A stretch of 58,478 nucleotides of DNA from a virus. This document shows, piece after piece, positions 1 to 7,146 of the stretch; position 1 is the stretch's first letter; each line of letters starts with the position of its first letter. The notes beneath the pieces are model-generated. The model saw nothing but the letters and a program-made list of their open reading frames with translations. It was not told where the DNA came from and did not search any database. The stretch covers positions 1 to 58,478 of IMG/VR virus record IMGVR_UViG_3300046010_007871; one strand, given 5' to 3'. The position numbers were made by a program, and so were the translations under genes.

Positions 1-126
1 GTCGATGGTGATGGTCGGTTCGTTCGTGCTCATGTGTTCCCTGTCCCTTTGCTGAGCCGCCTCATGTAGAAAACCGCAGCGAGGGCAGCGTCTCGCGTGT
101 GGCTGTTGTCTGCGCCCCTCGGCATG
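1..126. repeat. terminal direct repeat, left copy
   Basis: These 126 bases match 58350-58475 exactly; the next three positions differ at two bases. The repeat contains the start codon (31-33, minus strand) of the gene that lies complete at 57888-58382, so positions 1-33 hold only the truncated 5' end of that gene. The simplest reading is an assembly of a circular or circularly permuted molecule whose overlap was not trimmed. Confidence 0.9.
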
Positions 127-593
127 GTGATGCCCATGCGATGGAGCGCAAGTTTGACCTGTGCATCGTTGGCGGTGGGCGAGCCGCAAAACATGCGACG
201 CACCTGGGCAGCCGTCACGATGGCATCATCCTCTAGCTCGAGGTGCTTGGCGAGCACCATGCCTACCACGCTTGCCTCGGTAAGCGCACGCGTAAGCGCG
301 CTAGACGAAGCCTTGCCTGGGTATGTGCCCATGGGCACCTCGACGACGGCGCCCATCTGACTGATGTTCTGCCAGATGTCGCGGTCCTCGTAGAGCGGCC
401 TCGTGACTGCGTCGCACCAACCAACCGACCACGCGTTGCGCACCTCGACAGCCTGCGCATGCCTGCACGAGAGCCGACCCGAGGCGTCACGATGCACCAC
501 GGCGAGGCCAAGATGCTTGCCAGCGTCAATACCTAGCACAAGCATCTCGCCGCTCTTTTTGCGAGGCTTTAGGATCATCGGTGTTAGGAACAT
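30..593 (-). CDS. RuvC-like Holliday junction resolvase
   Basis: This 187-aa protein has the layout of a RuvC/RNase H-fold nuclease: a first strand LGIDAGKHLGLAVV (about residues 19-32) with the catalytic Asp, a middle acidic residue in VVEVPMG, and a C-terminal DNSHTRDAALAAVF with two more acidic residues and the usual DA..A pattern. Such phage enzymes cut branched DNA during recombination or before packaging. ATG at 593 has an AAGG-type site upstream; ATG at 578 is an alternative start. The stop overlaps the start of the next leftward gene (ATGA) across the circular junction. It sits in the early leftward operon behind the repressor. Confidence 0.75.
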   Translation of the reverse strand: MFLTPMILKPRKKSGEMLVLGIDAGKHLGLAVVHRDASGRLSCRHAQAVEVRNAWSVGWCDAVTRPLYEDRDIWQNISQMGAVVEVPMGTYPGKASSSALTRALTEASVVGMVLAKHLELEDDAIVTAAQVRRMFCGSPTANDAQVKLALHRMGITMPRGADNSHTRDAALAAVFYMRRLSKGTGNT

Positions 594-1186
594 CTCGCGG
601 CCTTCTTTGCTTCGATCACCGCACGGTGTCTCTCGCGTCTGATGCGATCGGCTTCGCGCTTTTGCTCTCGCGTGCGATGGTCCTTGTACGGTGGCTTGAC
701 GATGACGTCCTCGTCGGCATCGCCGACCATGTTGATCGCGCTCGACAGCAGCGACTGGGCATGGAGCACGCGAGCATGCGGCGGCACGGCCTCAAGGTAC
801 TCGCACTGCTCTGGGCATTCGCACCACAGCGCATCCGGCATCACAGTCGCAACGTCGCACACGCACTGGGTCTCATGGCGGCAGTCGTGACGGCGGATCT
901 CATCGCCGCGCAAGTTCCACCCAACGAGCATCTTCAGCGCCACCTTGGCTCGCCTGTGCTCCTCGAGCACCCTGCGCCGGTACTCGGTGGCACCATCTTG
1001 CGGGATGCGCCGATGCAAGACCTCGAGCCGCACGAGCATGATCAAGATGCGCGACAGCTCGCGAGGCGAGACGTGCGGCATCTTTGCGTGCAGCGAGACG
1101 GCGTTGTACCAGGCGCCATTTGCCATGGCGTCTAGCACCTCCGACCGCAACACGAGGTCGGCGATCGACGGCGGCGCGCGCTTCAT
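584..1186 (-). CDS. hypothetical protein with winged-helix-like N-terminus and Cys-rich centre
   Basis: The 200-aa product starts with a helix-rich stretch resembling a winged helix (residues about 10-75, with SPRELSRILIMLVRLEVL). A cysteine cluster follows (C-x5-C-x-C, then C-x-C-x3-C, about residues 103-130) that could bind zinc, and the end is very basic and helical. No family is recognised. The ATG at 1186 overlaps the repressor stop (ATGA), so the two genes are translationally coupled. A role in early regulation or replication is inferred only from position. Confidence 0.6.
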   Translation of the reverse strand: MKRAPPSIADLVLRSEVLDAMANGAWYNAVSLHAKMPHVSPRELSRILIMLVRLEVLHRRIPQDGATEYRRRVLEEHRRAKVALKMLVGWNLRGDEIRRHDCRHETQCVCDVATVMPDALWCECPEQCEYLEAVPPHARVLHAQSLLSSAINMVGDADEDVIVKPPYKDHRTREQKREADRIRRERHRAVIEAKKAARCS

Positions 1187-1419
1187 GTCGCGGTGATATC
1201 GACCGGCGCAGGTCCGTCGAGCAGACGTGCGAGCTCCACGAGCGGCAGGTCAAACGCCTTGCTCAGCGCCGCTCGCGTGCCATACGATGTGAGCTGGTTG
1301 CGTCCGCTTTCGATGCTGCGAATGAGCGAGAACTTGAGCCCCGCGCGGAGAGCCAGGGCCTCCTGCGTCATGCTGCGATCTTGCCGCAGTTGCCTGATAA
1401 TCTCTCCGACTTGGGCCAT
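1183..1419 (-). CDS. XRE-family transcriptional regulator (Cro/CI-like)
   Basis: This 78-aa protein is a compact helix-turn-helix domain of the Cro/C1 type: VGEIIRQLRQDRSMTQEALA (helices 1-2), then LRAGLKFSLIRSIESGRN (recognition helix and the conserved IESG.N turn). Nothing beyond the DNA-binding domain is present, so it resembles Cro more than a cleavable CI. It is the first gene of the leftward arm and faces recT across an 86-base divergent region holding an inverted repeat that is its likely operator. Its own ATG lies seven bases after a -10-like TAGGGG, so the mRNA is probably leaderless. Confidence 0.8.
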   Translation of the reverse strand: MAQVGEIIRQLRQDRSMTQEALALRAGLKFSLIRSIESGRNQLTSYGTRAALSKAFDLPLVELARLLDGPAPVDITAT

Positions 1420-1426
1420 GAGCTAG

Positions 1427-1455
1427 CCCCTAGCGCGGCGACAGCAACGTGTCAA
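1427..1455 (-). promoter_or_regulatory. leftward promoter of repressor gene
   Basis: On the minus strand a consensus TTGACA (1455-1450) is followed by 17 bases and TAGGGG (1432-1427), then seven bases to the repressor ATG at 1419. The -35 box lies in the left arm of the inverted repeat. The -10 box is weak, as expected of a regulated promoter. Transcription would begin at or one base before the start codon. Confidence 0.45.
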
Positions 1456-1477
1456 GCATCGCGAGAGACTTGACACG
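1448..1477. promoter_or_regulatory. candidate operator: 9-bp inverted repeat between divergent promoters
   Basis: CGTGTCAAG (1448-1456) and CTTGACACG (1469-1477) form a perfect 9-bp inverted repeat with a 12-base spacer. Each arm contains the -35 box of one divergent promoter, so one bound repressor dimer or tetramer could shut both. Extra CGCTAG/CTAGCG hexamers sit at both -10 boxes (1430-1435, 1477-1482, 1490-1495) and could be further half-sites. Confidence 0.5.
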
Positions 1478-1498
1478 CTAGAGACGGTGCGCTAGATG
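1470..1498 (+). promoter_or_regulatory. rightward promoter of the recT operon
   Basis: TTGACA (1470-1475), a 17-base spacer and TAGATG (1493-1498) form a near-consensus sigma-70-type promoter. The recT ATG is at 1506, seven bases after the -10 box, so the transcript should start at about the start codon and lack a Shine-Dalgarno sequence. Confidence 0.6.
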
Positions 1499-1505
1499 TT
1501 CGCGC

Positions 1506-2375
1506 ATGTCCAATCTCGTCACAACCAACAGCCGTTTTGACACCGCACAAATCGACCTGATCAAGCGCACCATCGCGAAGGGCAGCACCGACGACGAGCT
1601 GACCCTGTTCGTCGAGCAATGTAAGCGCACTGGGTTAGACCCATTCGCGCGCCAAATCTACGCCGTCAAGCGGTGGGATAGCCGCGAGCGCCGCGAGGTC
1701 ATGTCCATTCAGGTCGGCATCGACGGGTTCCGACTCGTGGCCGACCGCACGGGCAAGTATCAGGGGCAACTCGGGCCGTTCTGGTGCGGCAAGGATGGCC
1801 AGTGGCGCGACGTGTGGCTCAGCGACGAGCCGCCCGCTGCGGCCAAGGTCGGCGTGCTGCGCTCGGACTTCCGCGAGCCGCTGTGGGCCGTGGCTAGGTT
1901 TAGCTCCTACGTGCAGACGAGCAAAGAGGGAGCGCCCACGCGCTTTTGGGCGCAGATGCCCGACCTGATGATCGCCAAGGTCGCCGAGGCCCTGGCATTG
2001 CGCAAGGCGTTCCCGCACGAGCTCTCTGGCCTCTACACCGCCGAGGAGATGGCGCAGGCCGAGAACGTGGCCCCCGCGCCAGTGCCTGTCGCTGCGCCTC
2101 GCCAGGTGGCCGCGCAGCGCCCGCAGCAGGCTCGCCCCGCGCCGGTGCCAGCGCCCGTGGTGCCAGACGCAGAGGTGGAGGCCGACGACGCCGACACGTT
2201 CAGCCCGGTGCTCGGGTTGTTGCACGACCTCACGCTTGTATCGAACGCCGAGGAGCTCGCGCTCGTGCGCGAGCAGCTCGTGGCGATCAAGCCGTCGTGC
2301 ACTCGCGAGCAGATCGCCAGCCTCGGGCAGGCATACAAGACCGCAGAGAAGCGCATCGCCGAGGTCCAGGCGTGA
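1506..2375 (+). CDS. recT: RecT/Bet-family single-strand annealing recombinase
   Basis: This 289-aa protein matches phage recombination protein Bet/RecT: an N-terminal helical region, [20 protein letters not shown] (about residues 36-55), a core with [19 protein letters not shown], and the downstream [22 protein letters not shown] segment typical of the family. The last third is a Pro/Ala-rich linker and a helical tail. Such proteins anneal complementary single strands during phage recombination, working with an exonuclease; the PD-(D/E)XK protein at 3333-4478 is the likely partner. It heads the rightward operon. The start has no ribosome binding site because the mRNA is probably leaderless. 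Confidence 0.92.
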   Translation: MSNLVTTNSRFDTAQIDLIKRTIAKGSTDDELTLFVEQCKRTGLDPFARQIYAVKRWDSRERREVMSIQVGIDGFRLVADRTGKYQGQLGPFWCGKDGQWRDVWLSDEPPAAAKVGVLRSDFREPLWAVARFSSYVQTSKEGAPTRFWAQMPDLMIAKVAEALALRKAFPHELSGLYTAEEMAQAENVAPAPVPVAAPRQVAAQRPQQARPAPVPAPVVPDAEVEADDADTFSPVLGLLHDLTLVSNAEELALVREQLVAIKPSCTREQIASLGQAYKTAEKRIAEVQA

Positions 2376-2614
2376 GCGCATACGTGGAGCAAGCCATCGT
2401 AGTGGCAGACCACGAGGCCGAGGTGCGCCTCGTGATTGAGCCTGGATACATTGACGATCGCGACCGTGAATGCCTGCGATTCATGGTCACGATCAAAAAC
2501 TCCACGGGCGAGCTTCGCTTGCCTGTGCCAGATGCCAAGACACTCGCAAAGCGCCTGCTTGAGCAGGCTCTTGGCCATGCGGTTAAGCTGACCATCAGGC
2601 GGGGAGCGCGATGA
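2372..2614 (+). CDS. hypothetical protein, 80 aa
   Basis: A small acidic protein starting at a GTG (2372) that overlaps the recT stop (GTGA), which argues for translational coupling. It begins [20 protein letters not shown] and ends in a basic tail. No family recognised. The fold looks mixed, with strands such as EVRLVIEPG and [10 protein letters not shown] followed by a helix ([14 protein letters not shown]). A recombination accessory role is only a guess from position. Confidence 0.6.
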   Translation: MSAYVEQAIVVADHEAEVRLVIEPGYIDDRDRECLRFMVTIKNSTGELRLPVPDAKTLAKRLLEQALGHAVKLTIRRGAR

Positions 2615-2718
2615 ATATTCTAGAAGCAAACAGGCTGCGCCGACCCCGAGGGAGGATGGCGGCGGGTGGACGTACGCCACGTGGTCGTGGGGTGGAAGGG
2701 TGGAAGGCGAAGCCGTGA
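2611..2718 (+). CDS. small Arg/Gly-rich ORF, 35 aa
   Basis: The ATG at 2611 overlaps the preceding stop (ATGA) and the stop at 2716-2718 overlaps the next GTG start (GTGA), so this very short frame fits exactly into the overlap chain of the operon. The product is basic and Arg/Gly-rich (for example RLRRPRGRMAAGGRTPRGRG). It may be a real microprotein or simply a translational relay that carries ribosomes from one gene to the next. Confidence 0.35.
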   Translation: MNILEANRLRRPRGRMAAGGRTPRGRGVEGWKAKP

Positions 2719-3308
2719 AGCCTAACAAGCCGGTAGCGAGAAGAAAAGACTACCAGTTTGACGAGGGGTCGCACGGCGAGGCTGTCGAACTAATCCGTGC
2801 TTACCACTACGCGAAAGGGGCCGCGAACACCTCGACGGCGAGAACAATCATGCGGCGCGAGCAGCGAGCCGTAGGCGCCGCTCTTTGGATGCCACCGACA
2901 GCAGGAGCGGCTAAGGCCCTCGCCAAGAGGCACCTTGGAAGCGAAAACCTGCACAAGAAAGTGCTCGCTCTCTCTCGCCTCGTTGTAGTTCCAGGCGAAC
3001 CGCAAAATGCCGCTGGTATTCTGCTGGGGAGAACGACGAAAGACGTTGCGCGCGACGAGAGATGGGCGCTCCTCGTCACCTACGCGGACGAGGCGCAAGG
3101 ACACGAAGGAACGATCTACCGAGCCACAGGCTGGACATTTGACGGGTTCACCGAGCCGCAAATCGCTTGGCATTTGGACGGAAAACAGGTTTCCCGCCTC
3201 TCTACCAAATCAAGAACCTATGAAGAAATGAGAGCGATCGGAGCAACACAGTCGAAGTCAAGAAAGAGAAGGTTTTACAAGATTGTAGGGACGGTGCGCG
3301 ATGAATGA
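2715..3308 (+). CDS. Mom-like DNA modification protein (GNAT fold)
   Basis: The 197-aa protein resembles the phage Mu Mom family, which converts adenines to N6-carbamoylmethyladenine and so protects phage DNA from restriction. The diagnostic block is ALSRLVVV (85-92), AAGILLGRTTK (99-109) and then LLVTYADEAQGHEGTIYRAT (119-138), matching the family pattern of L.RL.v, s..YAD...GH.G.IY.A. A basic C-terminus follows, suitable for DNA contact. GTG at 2715 overlaps the previous stop (GTGA). No com-like partner or GATC-rich promoter is seen upstream, so control differs from Mu. The family call is confident; the chemistry here is inferred. Confidence 0.75.
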   Translation: MKPNKPVARRKDYQFDEGSHGEAVELIRAYHYAKGAANTSTARTIMRREQRAVGAALWMPPTAGAAKALAKRHLGSENLHKKVLALSRLVVVPGEPQNAAGILLGRTTKDVARDERWALLVTYADEAQGHEGTIYRATGWTFDGFTEPQIAWHLDGKQVSRLSTKSRTYEEMRAIGATQSKSRKRRFYKIVGTVRDE

Positions 3309-3332
3309 TTGCATCGCAGAGGCGGTCGGAAA

Positions 3333-4478
3333 GTGAAGCTCCCCACAGCATCAAGCTTTGACCTCGCGTCGAAGTGCGCGCACCCGTGGACCAGCGGCAT
3401 CCCGTGGTCGCGCCCCGATGACCCATCGGTGTTCGCCTTTGGCAACGCCGTGCACGAAGCCGCCGAGCTCGCCGTTGGCTGCGGTGAGGTCGACCTCGTC
3501 AGGCTCGCGAGCAAGTACGAGCTGGGCCGAGACGACGTGCGACGCCTGGGCGCTACGGCGCGCAGCGCGTTCGACCGCGTCAACGCATACGCCGCCGAGG
3601 GCTGGCTCATGTTTGCCGAAGTCGCGGTGGCGTACCACGTCGGCAAGCGCACTGTGCGCCTGATCGACAAGTACACCCACCGGCAGGCCAACCAGGCCAA
3701 GCCTGGCGAGCTCATCGGAATCATCGACCTCGTGTGCGTGCGCCATGGACAGGTGCACGTGGCCGACTGGAAAACCGGCACGTGGCAGCGCGACGCTACG
3801 CCGGGGCTGCAGGTGCAGTTCGCCGCGATGGCAGTGGCCAAGCTCGTGGGCGCCGATAGCGCCTCGGGCTCGCTGCTCTACGTGGACGAGCGCGGCGTGC
3901 GCGAGGTGTCGGCCTCGTGGGAGTGCTGGGACCTCGACAGCACCGCCGACGTGCTGCGGCGCATCCATGAGACCACCAGCGGCGCGCCGACGCCGCCAGT
4001 CGCAGGAGACTGGTGCAAGCGCTGCAACATCCTGGGCAAGTGCTCGGCCACCGCCCTGGCCGTGCGCGACGTCGAGAGCGTGGCCACGAGCATCGCCACA
4101 GCCGAGGATGCCGCGCGCATCCACGAGATGATGCCCGCACTCGAAAAAACGCTAAAGCTCGCCCGCGAGCGCATCCGCGAGATGGCATCACGAGCGCCGA
4201 TCCCGCTCAGCAGCGGCAAGCGTCTCGTGGTGCAAGAGCGCACCCGCACGACGGTATCGGACCTCACGCCAGAGGCCGTGGCCTACCTCAATGCTCAGCA
4301 GCTACAGGCCGCGCTGGAGTTCTCGACGAGCGCCGCGGCCATCAAGCGCGTAGGTGGCGCAAAGGTCGAGCGACAAGTGATGGCGCACCTGCGCGAGATG
4401 GGATGCGTCAAGGAGAGCGTCTATACGACGCTCGCAGAGGTAGCAGATAAGGGAGGAAACAACGATGACACCGCGTGA
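3333..4478 (+). CDS. PD-(D/E)XK nuclease (RecB/Cas4-like exonuclease)
   Basis: This 381-aa protein shows RecB-family motifs in order: GNAVHE (37-42), FAEVAV with the acidic residue at 96, GIIDLV with Asp132, and VADWKTG with Asp145 and Lys147. After the core, CKRCNILGKC together with an early SKCAHP provides cysteines that could hold an Fe-S cluster as in Cas4/AddB-like nucleases. It probably makes the single-stranded ends that RecT anneals. GTG at 3333 is preferred (GGA upstream and GTGA overlap with an 11-codon frame, 3301-3336, that itself overlaps the mom-like stop); TTG 3309 is the longer alternative. Confidence 0.82.
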   Translation: MKLPTASSFDLASKCAHPWTSGIPWSRPDDPSVFAFGNAVHEAAELAVGCGEVDLVRLASKYELGRDDVRRLGATARSAFDRVNAYAAEGWLMFAEVAVAYHVGKRTVRLIDKYTHRQANQAKPGELIGIIDLVCVRHGQVHVADWKTGTWQRDATPGLQVQFAAMAVAKLVGADSASGSLLYVDERGVREVSASWECWDLDSTADVLRRIHETTSGAPTPPVAGDWCKRCNILGKCSATALAVRDVESVATSIATAEDAARIHEMMPALEKTLKLARERIREMASRAPIPLSSGKRLVVQERTRTTVSDLTPEAVAYLNAQQLQAALEFSTSAAAIKRVGGAKVERQVMAHLREMGCVKESVYTTLAEVADKGGNNDDTA

Positions 4479-4650
4479 CTTCTATGTGCTCGCCCGCGAC
4501 GGCGAACGCTCCGAGCTGCTAGACCTGTTTGACGCGCTGGCAGAGAGCCGCAAGGTGCGCGGCGCTTGCGTCGTGCGTGCGAGCGACGGTAAGCGAATGA
4601 GCGAGACCGTGAGGGGCCACGTCATGCCACAGCGCCCCGAGGAGCGATGA
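4465..4650 (+). CDS. hypothetical protein, 61 aa
   Basis: A small mostly helical protein starting with MTPRDFYVLARDGERSELLD. It overlaps the end of the nuclease gene by 14 bases and its stop overlaps the dUTPase start (ATGA), so it is part of the same coupled operon. No family recognised. Confidence 0.55.
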   Translation: MTPRDFYVLARDGERSELLDLFDALAESRKVRGACVVRASDGKRMSETVRGHVMPQRPEER

Positions 4651-5132
4651 CCGTGCCCTACTTGTCCGATCTCGACGTGTGCGTGCAGTTGACCAGGCCC
4701 ACGGGCACGCTGCCAGAGCGAGCCACCGATGGCGCCAGCGGCTACGACCTGCGCATGGCCGGATGGCGCTGGCCATGGTCGCAGGAGGTGCAGCACGGGC
4801 ACCTAATCCTCGACGCAGGCGAGCGAGCGCTAGTGCTCACCGGCCTCGCCATGTCGCTCTCGGAGGGCTGGGAGGCGCAGATCCGTGGGCGTAGCGGGCT
4901 CGCGCTAAAGCACGGGCTACAGGTCGCCTTCGGCACGATCGACAGCGACTATCGAGGCGAGGTAGGCGTGATCGTCTACAACGTCGGCGACCGCATCACG
5001 CTTCGGCCTGGCGACCGCATCGCGCAGATGGTGTTCGCTCGCGTGCCTCGCGTGCGGCTGCTCGAGGTGGCAGAGCTCACGAGCACCACCAACCGCGGCG
5101 TCGGTGGCTTCGGCTCCACGGGGCAGTCGTGA
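4647..5132 (+). CDS. dut: dUTP diphosphatase (trimeric dUTPase)
   Basis: The 161-aa protein contains the five trimeric dUTPase motifs: ATDGASGYDLR (motif I), IRGRSGLALKHG (II), FGTIDSDYRGEVGVIVYN (III, with the catalytic Asp), RPGDRIAQMVF (IV) and the C-terminal NRGVGGFGSTG (V). The length is normal. It hydrolyses dUTP to dUMP and pyrophosphate, keeping uracil out of phage DNA and supplying dUMP to the ThyX-like enzyme encoded at 7146-7961. Both ends overlap the neighbours (ATGA and GTGA). Confidence 0.95.
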   Translation: MTVPYLSDLDVCVQLTRPTGTLPERATDGASGYDLRMAGWRWPWSQEVQHGHLILDAGERALVLTGLAMSLSEGWEAQIRGRSGLALKHGLQVAFGTIDSDYRGEVGVIVYNVGDRITLRPGDRIAQMVFARVPRVRLLEVAELTSTTNRGVGGFGSTGQS

Positions 5133-5374
5133 CAACCTACGCTCGCATGATGCGAGATCTACTCGGAACCGAAAAGCGCCCAACTCGACGACAAGGATCC
5201 ATGACGCCCACCCACGACGAGGAGATGGCCCACGAGCGCGCCTACTGGCACGAGCGCATCGTCGAGGCCCTGCAGCGCGTGCGTCAACTCGACGCCGACC
5301 TGACAGCCGCGCGCGACGACAACAAGCGGCTCGTGGCCGAGCTGCGCGAGCTGCGCGAAAGGCTGCCCAGATGA
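5129..5374 (+). CDS. hypothetical coiled-coil protein, 81 aa
   Basis: It starts at a GTG overlapping the dUTPase stop (GTGA) and ends overlapping the methyltransferase ATG (ATGA). The C-terminal half (about residues 40-80) is a heptad-like helix with LQRVRQLDADLTAARDDNKR and further LRELRERLP, so a coiled coil is likely. No enzymatic motif is present. It may be an accessory to the methyltransferase, but this rests on position alone. Confidence 0.55.
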   Translation: MTTYARMMRDLLGTEKRPTRRQGSMTPTHDEEMAHERAYWHERIVEALQRVRQLDADLTAARDDNKRLVAELRELRERLPR

Positions 5375-7146
5375 TCCAGCTGCACCACGGAGACTGTCTA
5401 GACGTGCTCCGCACCATGCCAGACGCCAGCGTCGACGCCATCGTGACCGACCCTCCGTACGGCCTGCGCTTCATGGGGAAGAAGTGGGATTACGACGTGC
5501 CCACGACAGAGGTGTGGGCCGAGTGCCTGCGGGTGCTCAAGCCTGGCGGGCACCTGCTCGCGTTCGCAGGCACCAGGACGCAGCACCGGATGGCGGTGCG
5601 GATTGAGGATGCAGGGTTCGAGATTAGAGATCTGATCATGTATTGCTACGGGTCAGGATTTCCAAAAAGTACAGACATATCGCGGCGCATTGATTTAGAA
5701 GAGCAAAAAAGATGGCTTGACGTTTCCAAGGCGCTTGACAACTTGGAAACTGCGGCCATAATGGAAGCATGGAAAGACCACTCAAAAGCTGCGAGCACTG
5801 CGGGGCTCTCATTCGCAAAGAGCCCAACCGCAACTGGAATCAGTACGCCAAAAAGCGGTTTTGCTCCCGAGCCTGTTCTGCTGCAAGCCGATCAAGAAAG
5901 CAGCGATGCACTTGCGCTGGTTGCGGAGTTGAGTTTCAAAGAAGCCCATCTCACGTCCAAAGCGGAGATCAATTCTGCTCCCATGCCTGCCGCCGCAAAC
6001 GAATCACAAGACCCTGTGAAGTGTGCGGAACACTCACTGAAAAGATCCAATGCAATATCTACGAACGCTGGTATTGCTCAATGCGCTGTCAAGGAATGGC
6101 CAAGCGCAAGCATGGGGGGCAATCTCAAGGCCGTCGAAGCCCTGAGGATCTGGCTTGGAAGCAAGCCGTCATCAATGCAGGCAGTTACAAATGCGCTATG
6201 TGCGGTACTGACCGCCGACTTGAAGCACATCACGTTAAGCCAATCAAAGACTTTCCAGAGCTTCGACACGACACGTCAAACGGCTTGTGCGTCTGCCATC
6301 AGTGTCACTATTACGGAATCCATGGCGGAAAGCCTAATCTCATTCACGGTCGATACGCTAAGAAAACAAGCGATTGACCGGGCGGCAGGAGCGGAGCGGG
6401 AAGTCACCGCCCCCGCCACCGACGCCGCTCGCCGATGGCAAGGCTGGGGCACCGCGCTCAAGCCCGCCCTGGAGCCGATCACCGTGGCCCGCAAGCCCCT
6501 GGAGGGCACCGTGGCCGCCAACGTGCTGCAGTGGGGAACTGGTGGGATCAACGTGGACGGGTGCAGAGTGGGCACCGACCTCATCACCCAGCACGGGCGA
6601 GGAGACAGCGCGAATATTGCTATGTCTGGGCGAAACTACGCTGAAGAAGCTGGGCGCAAGTGGACCGGTCGCTGGCCCGCCAACCTGATCCATGACGGCA
6701 GCGAGGAGGTGGTGGGGTTGTTTCCGCAGGGACGCAGTAGTGGTATATATTCTCCGACTGACCACTCTCAAGGCAAACGTGCAAAATGGGTAATAAACTT
6801 CGGCGGAATGGGGGTCCCCTCTGTTATGTATTCCGACAGCGGCAGCGCCGCCCGCTTCTTCTACACCGCAAAGGCCGATGCGACAGACCGAAACGATGGG
6901 CTCTCACCAGGCGAACGCAATAAGCACCCAACGGTCAAGCCGGTTGACCTGATGTGCTACTTGTGCCGACTCGTGACGCCGCCAGGTGGCATCGTGCTCG
7001 ACCCATTCATGGGCAGTGGCAGCACCGGCAAGGCATGCGTGACTGAGGGGTTCAGCTTCATCGGAATCGAGCGAGACGCCGACAGTTTCGCCACCGCGCA
7101 AGCGCGCGTGGTATCGCCGATGCCACTGTTCAAGGATGTGCTGTGA
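5371..7146 (+). CDS. DNA N6-A/N4-C methyltransferase (beta class) with 228-codon in-frame insert
   Basis: The 591-aa frame is a phage-type site-specific DNA methyltransferase. Near the N-terminus is DAIVTDPPYGL (catalytic DPPY at 27-30); near the C-terminus NKHPTVKPVDLM and IVLDPFMGSGSTG (SAM-binding FxGxG). This motif order is beta class. Residues 109-336 are an insert of exactly 684 bases (5694-6377) bounded by ATTGA on both sides. Removing it restores a continuous SRRID-RAAGAEREV junction. The insert stays open in this frame although it encodes an HNH endonuclease in another. Without it the enzyme would be 363 aa, a usual size. ATG 5371 overlaps the previous stop. Whether the insert-bearing enzyme is active cannot be seen. 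Confidence 0.85.
   Translation: MIQLHHGDCLDVLRTMPDASVDAIVTDPPYGLRFMGKKWDYDVPTTEVWAECLRVLKPGGHLLAFAGTRTQHRMAVRIEDAGFEIRDLIMYCYGSGFPKSTDISRRIDLEEQKRWLDVSKALDNLETAAIMEAWKDHSKAASTAGLSFAKSPTATGISTPKSGFAPEPVLLQADQESSDALALVAELSFKEAHLTSKAEINSAPMPAAANESQDPVKCAEHSLKRSNAISTNAGIAQCAVKEWPSASMGGNLKAVEALRIWLGSKPSSMQAVTNALCAVLTADLKHITLSQSKTFQSFDTTRQTACASAISVTITESMAESLISFTVDTLRKQAIDRAAGAEREVTAPATDAARRWQGWGTALKPALEPITVARKPLEGTVAANVLQWGTGGINVDGCRVGTDLITQHGRGDSANIAMSGRNYAEEAGRKWTGRWPANLIHDGSEEVVGLFPQGRSSGIYSPTDHSQGKRAKWVINFGGMGVPSVMYSDSGSAARFFYTAKADATDRNDGLSPGERNKHPTVKPVDLMCYLCRLVTPPGGIVLDPFMGSGSTGKACVTEGFSFIGIERDADSFATAQARVVSPMPLFKDVL
5694..6377 (+). mobile_element. HNH-endonuclease insertion inside the methyltransferase gene
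   Basis: A 684-base segment (228 codons, frame-preserving) with visibly lower GC than its flanks interrupts the methyltransferase. ATTGA occurs at both borders (5689-5693 and 6373-6377), like a small target duplication or insertion-site homology. The segment has only about 75 bases ahead of the HNH start and none after its stop, too little for a group I or II intron core. A perfect 9-bp inverted repeat, GTTTCCAAG (5722-5730) and CTTGGAAAC (5742-5750), lies just ahead of the HNH start. Confidence 0.75.
5769..6377 (+). CDS. HNH homing-type endonuclease with three zinc-finger repeats, nested in alternative frame
   Basis: This 202-aa protein carries three CxxC..CxxxC zinc ribbons (about residues 8-36, 47-74 and 83-107) followed by an HNH nuclease core: CAMCGTDRRLEAHHVKPI (142-159), then NGLCVCHQCHYYGIH (171-185). 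The HH..C..C arrangement is typical of phage HNH endonucleases that spread by cutting DNA. It is read in a different frame from the surrounding methyltransferase over its whole length. Its TGA stop is formed by the ATTGA at the right border. No strong ribosome binding site is seen; in-frame stops just upstream fix ATG 5769 as the start. Confidence 0.85.
   Translation: MERPLKSCEHCGALIRKEPNRNWNQYAKKRFCSRACSAASRSRKQRCTCAGCGVEFQRSPSHVQSGDQFCSHACRRKRITRPCEVCGTLTEKIQCNIYERWYCSMRCQGMAKRKHGGQSQGRRSPEDLAWKQAVINAGSYKCAMCGTDRRLEAHHVKPIKDFPELRHDTSNGLCVCHQCHYYGIHGGKPNLIHGRYAKKTSD

Noticed and set aside
1183-1419. Evidence for a temperate, integrating lifestyle
   Set aside because: A Cro-like regulator is present, but no integrase, transposase, excisionase, partition gene or attachment site was found.
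5694-6377. Group I intron or intein in the methyltransferase
   Set aside because: Only about 75 bases are non-HNH, too few for a ribozyme core, and the HNH protein is out of frame with the host so it cannot be an intein.
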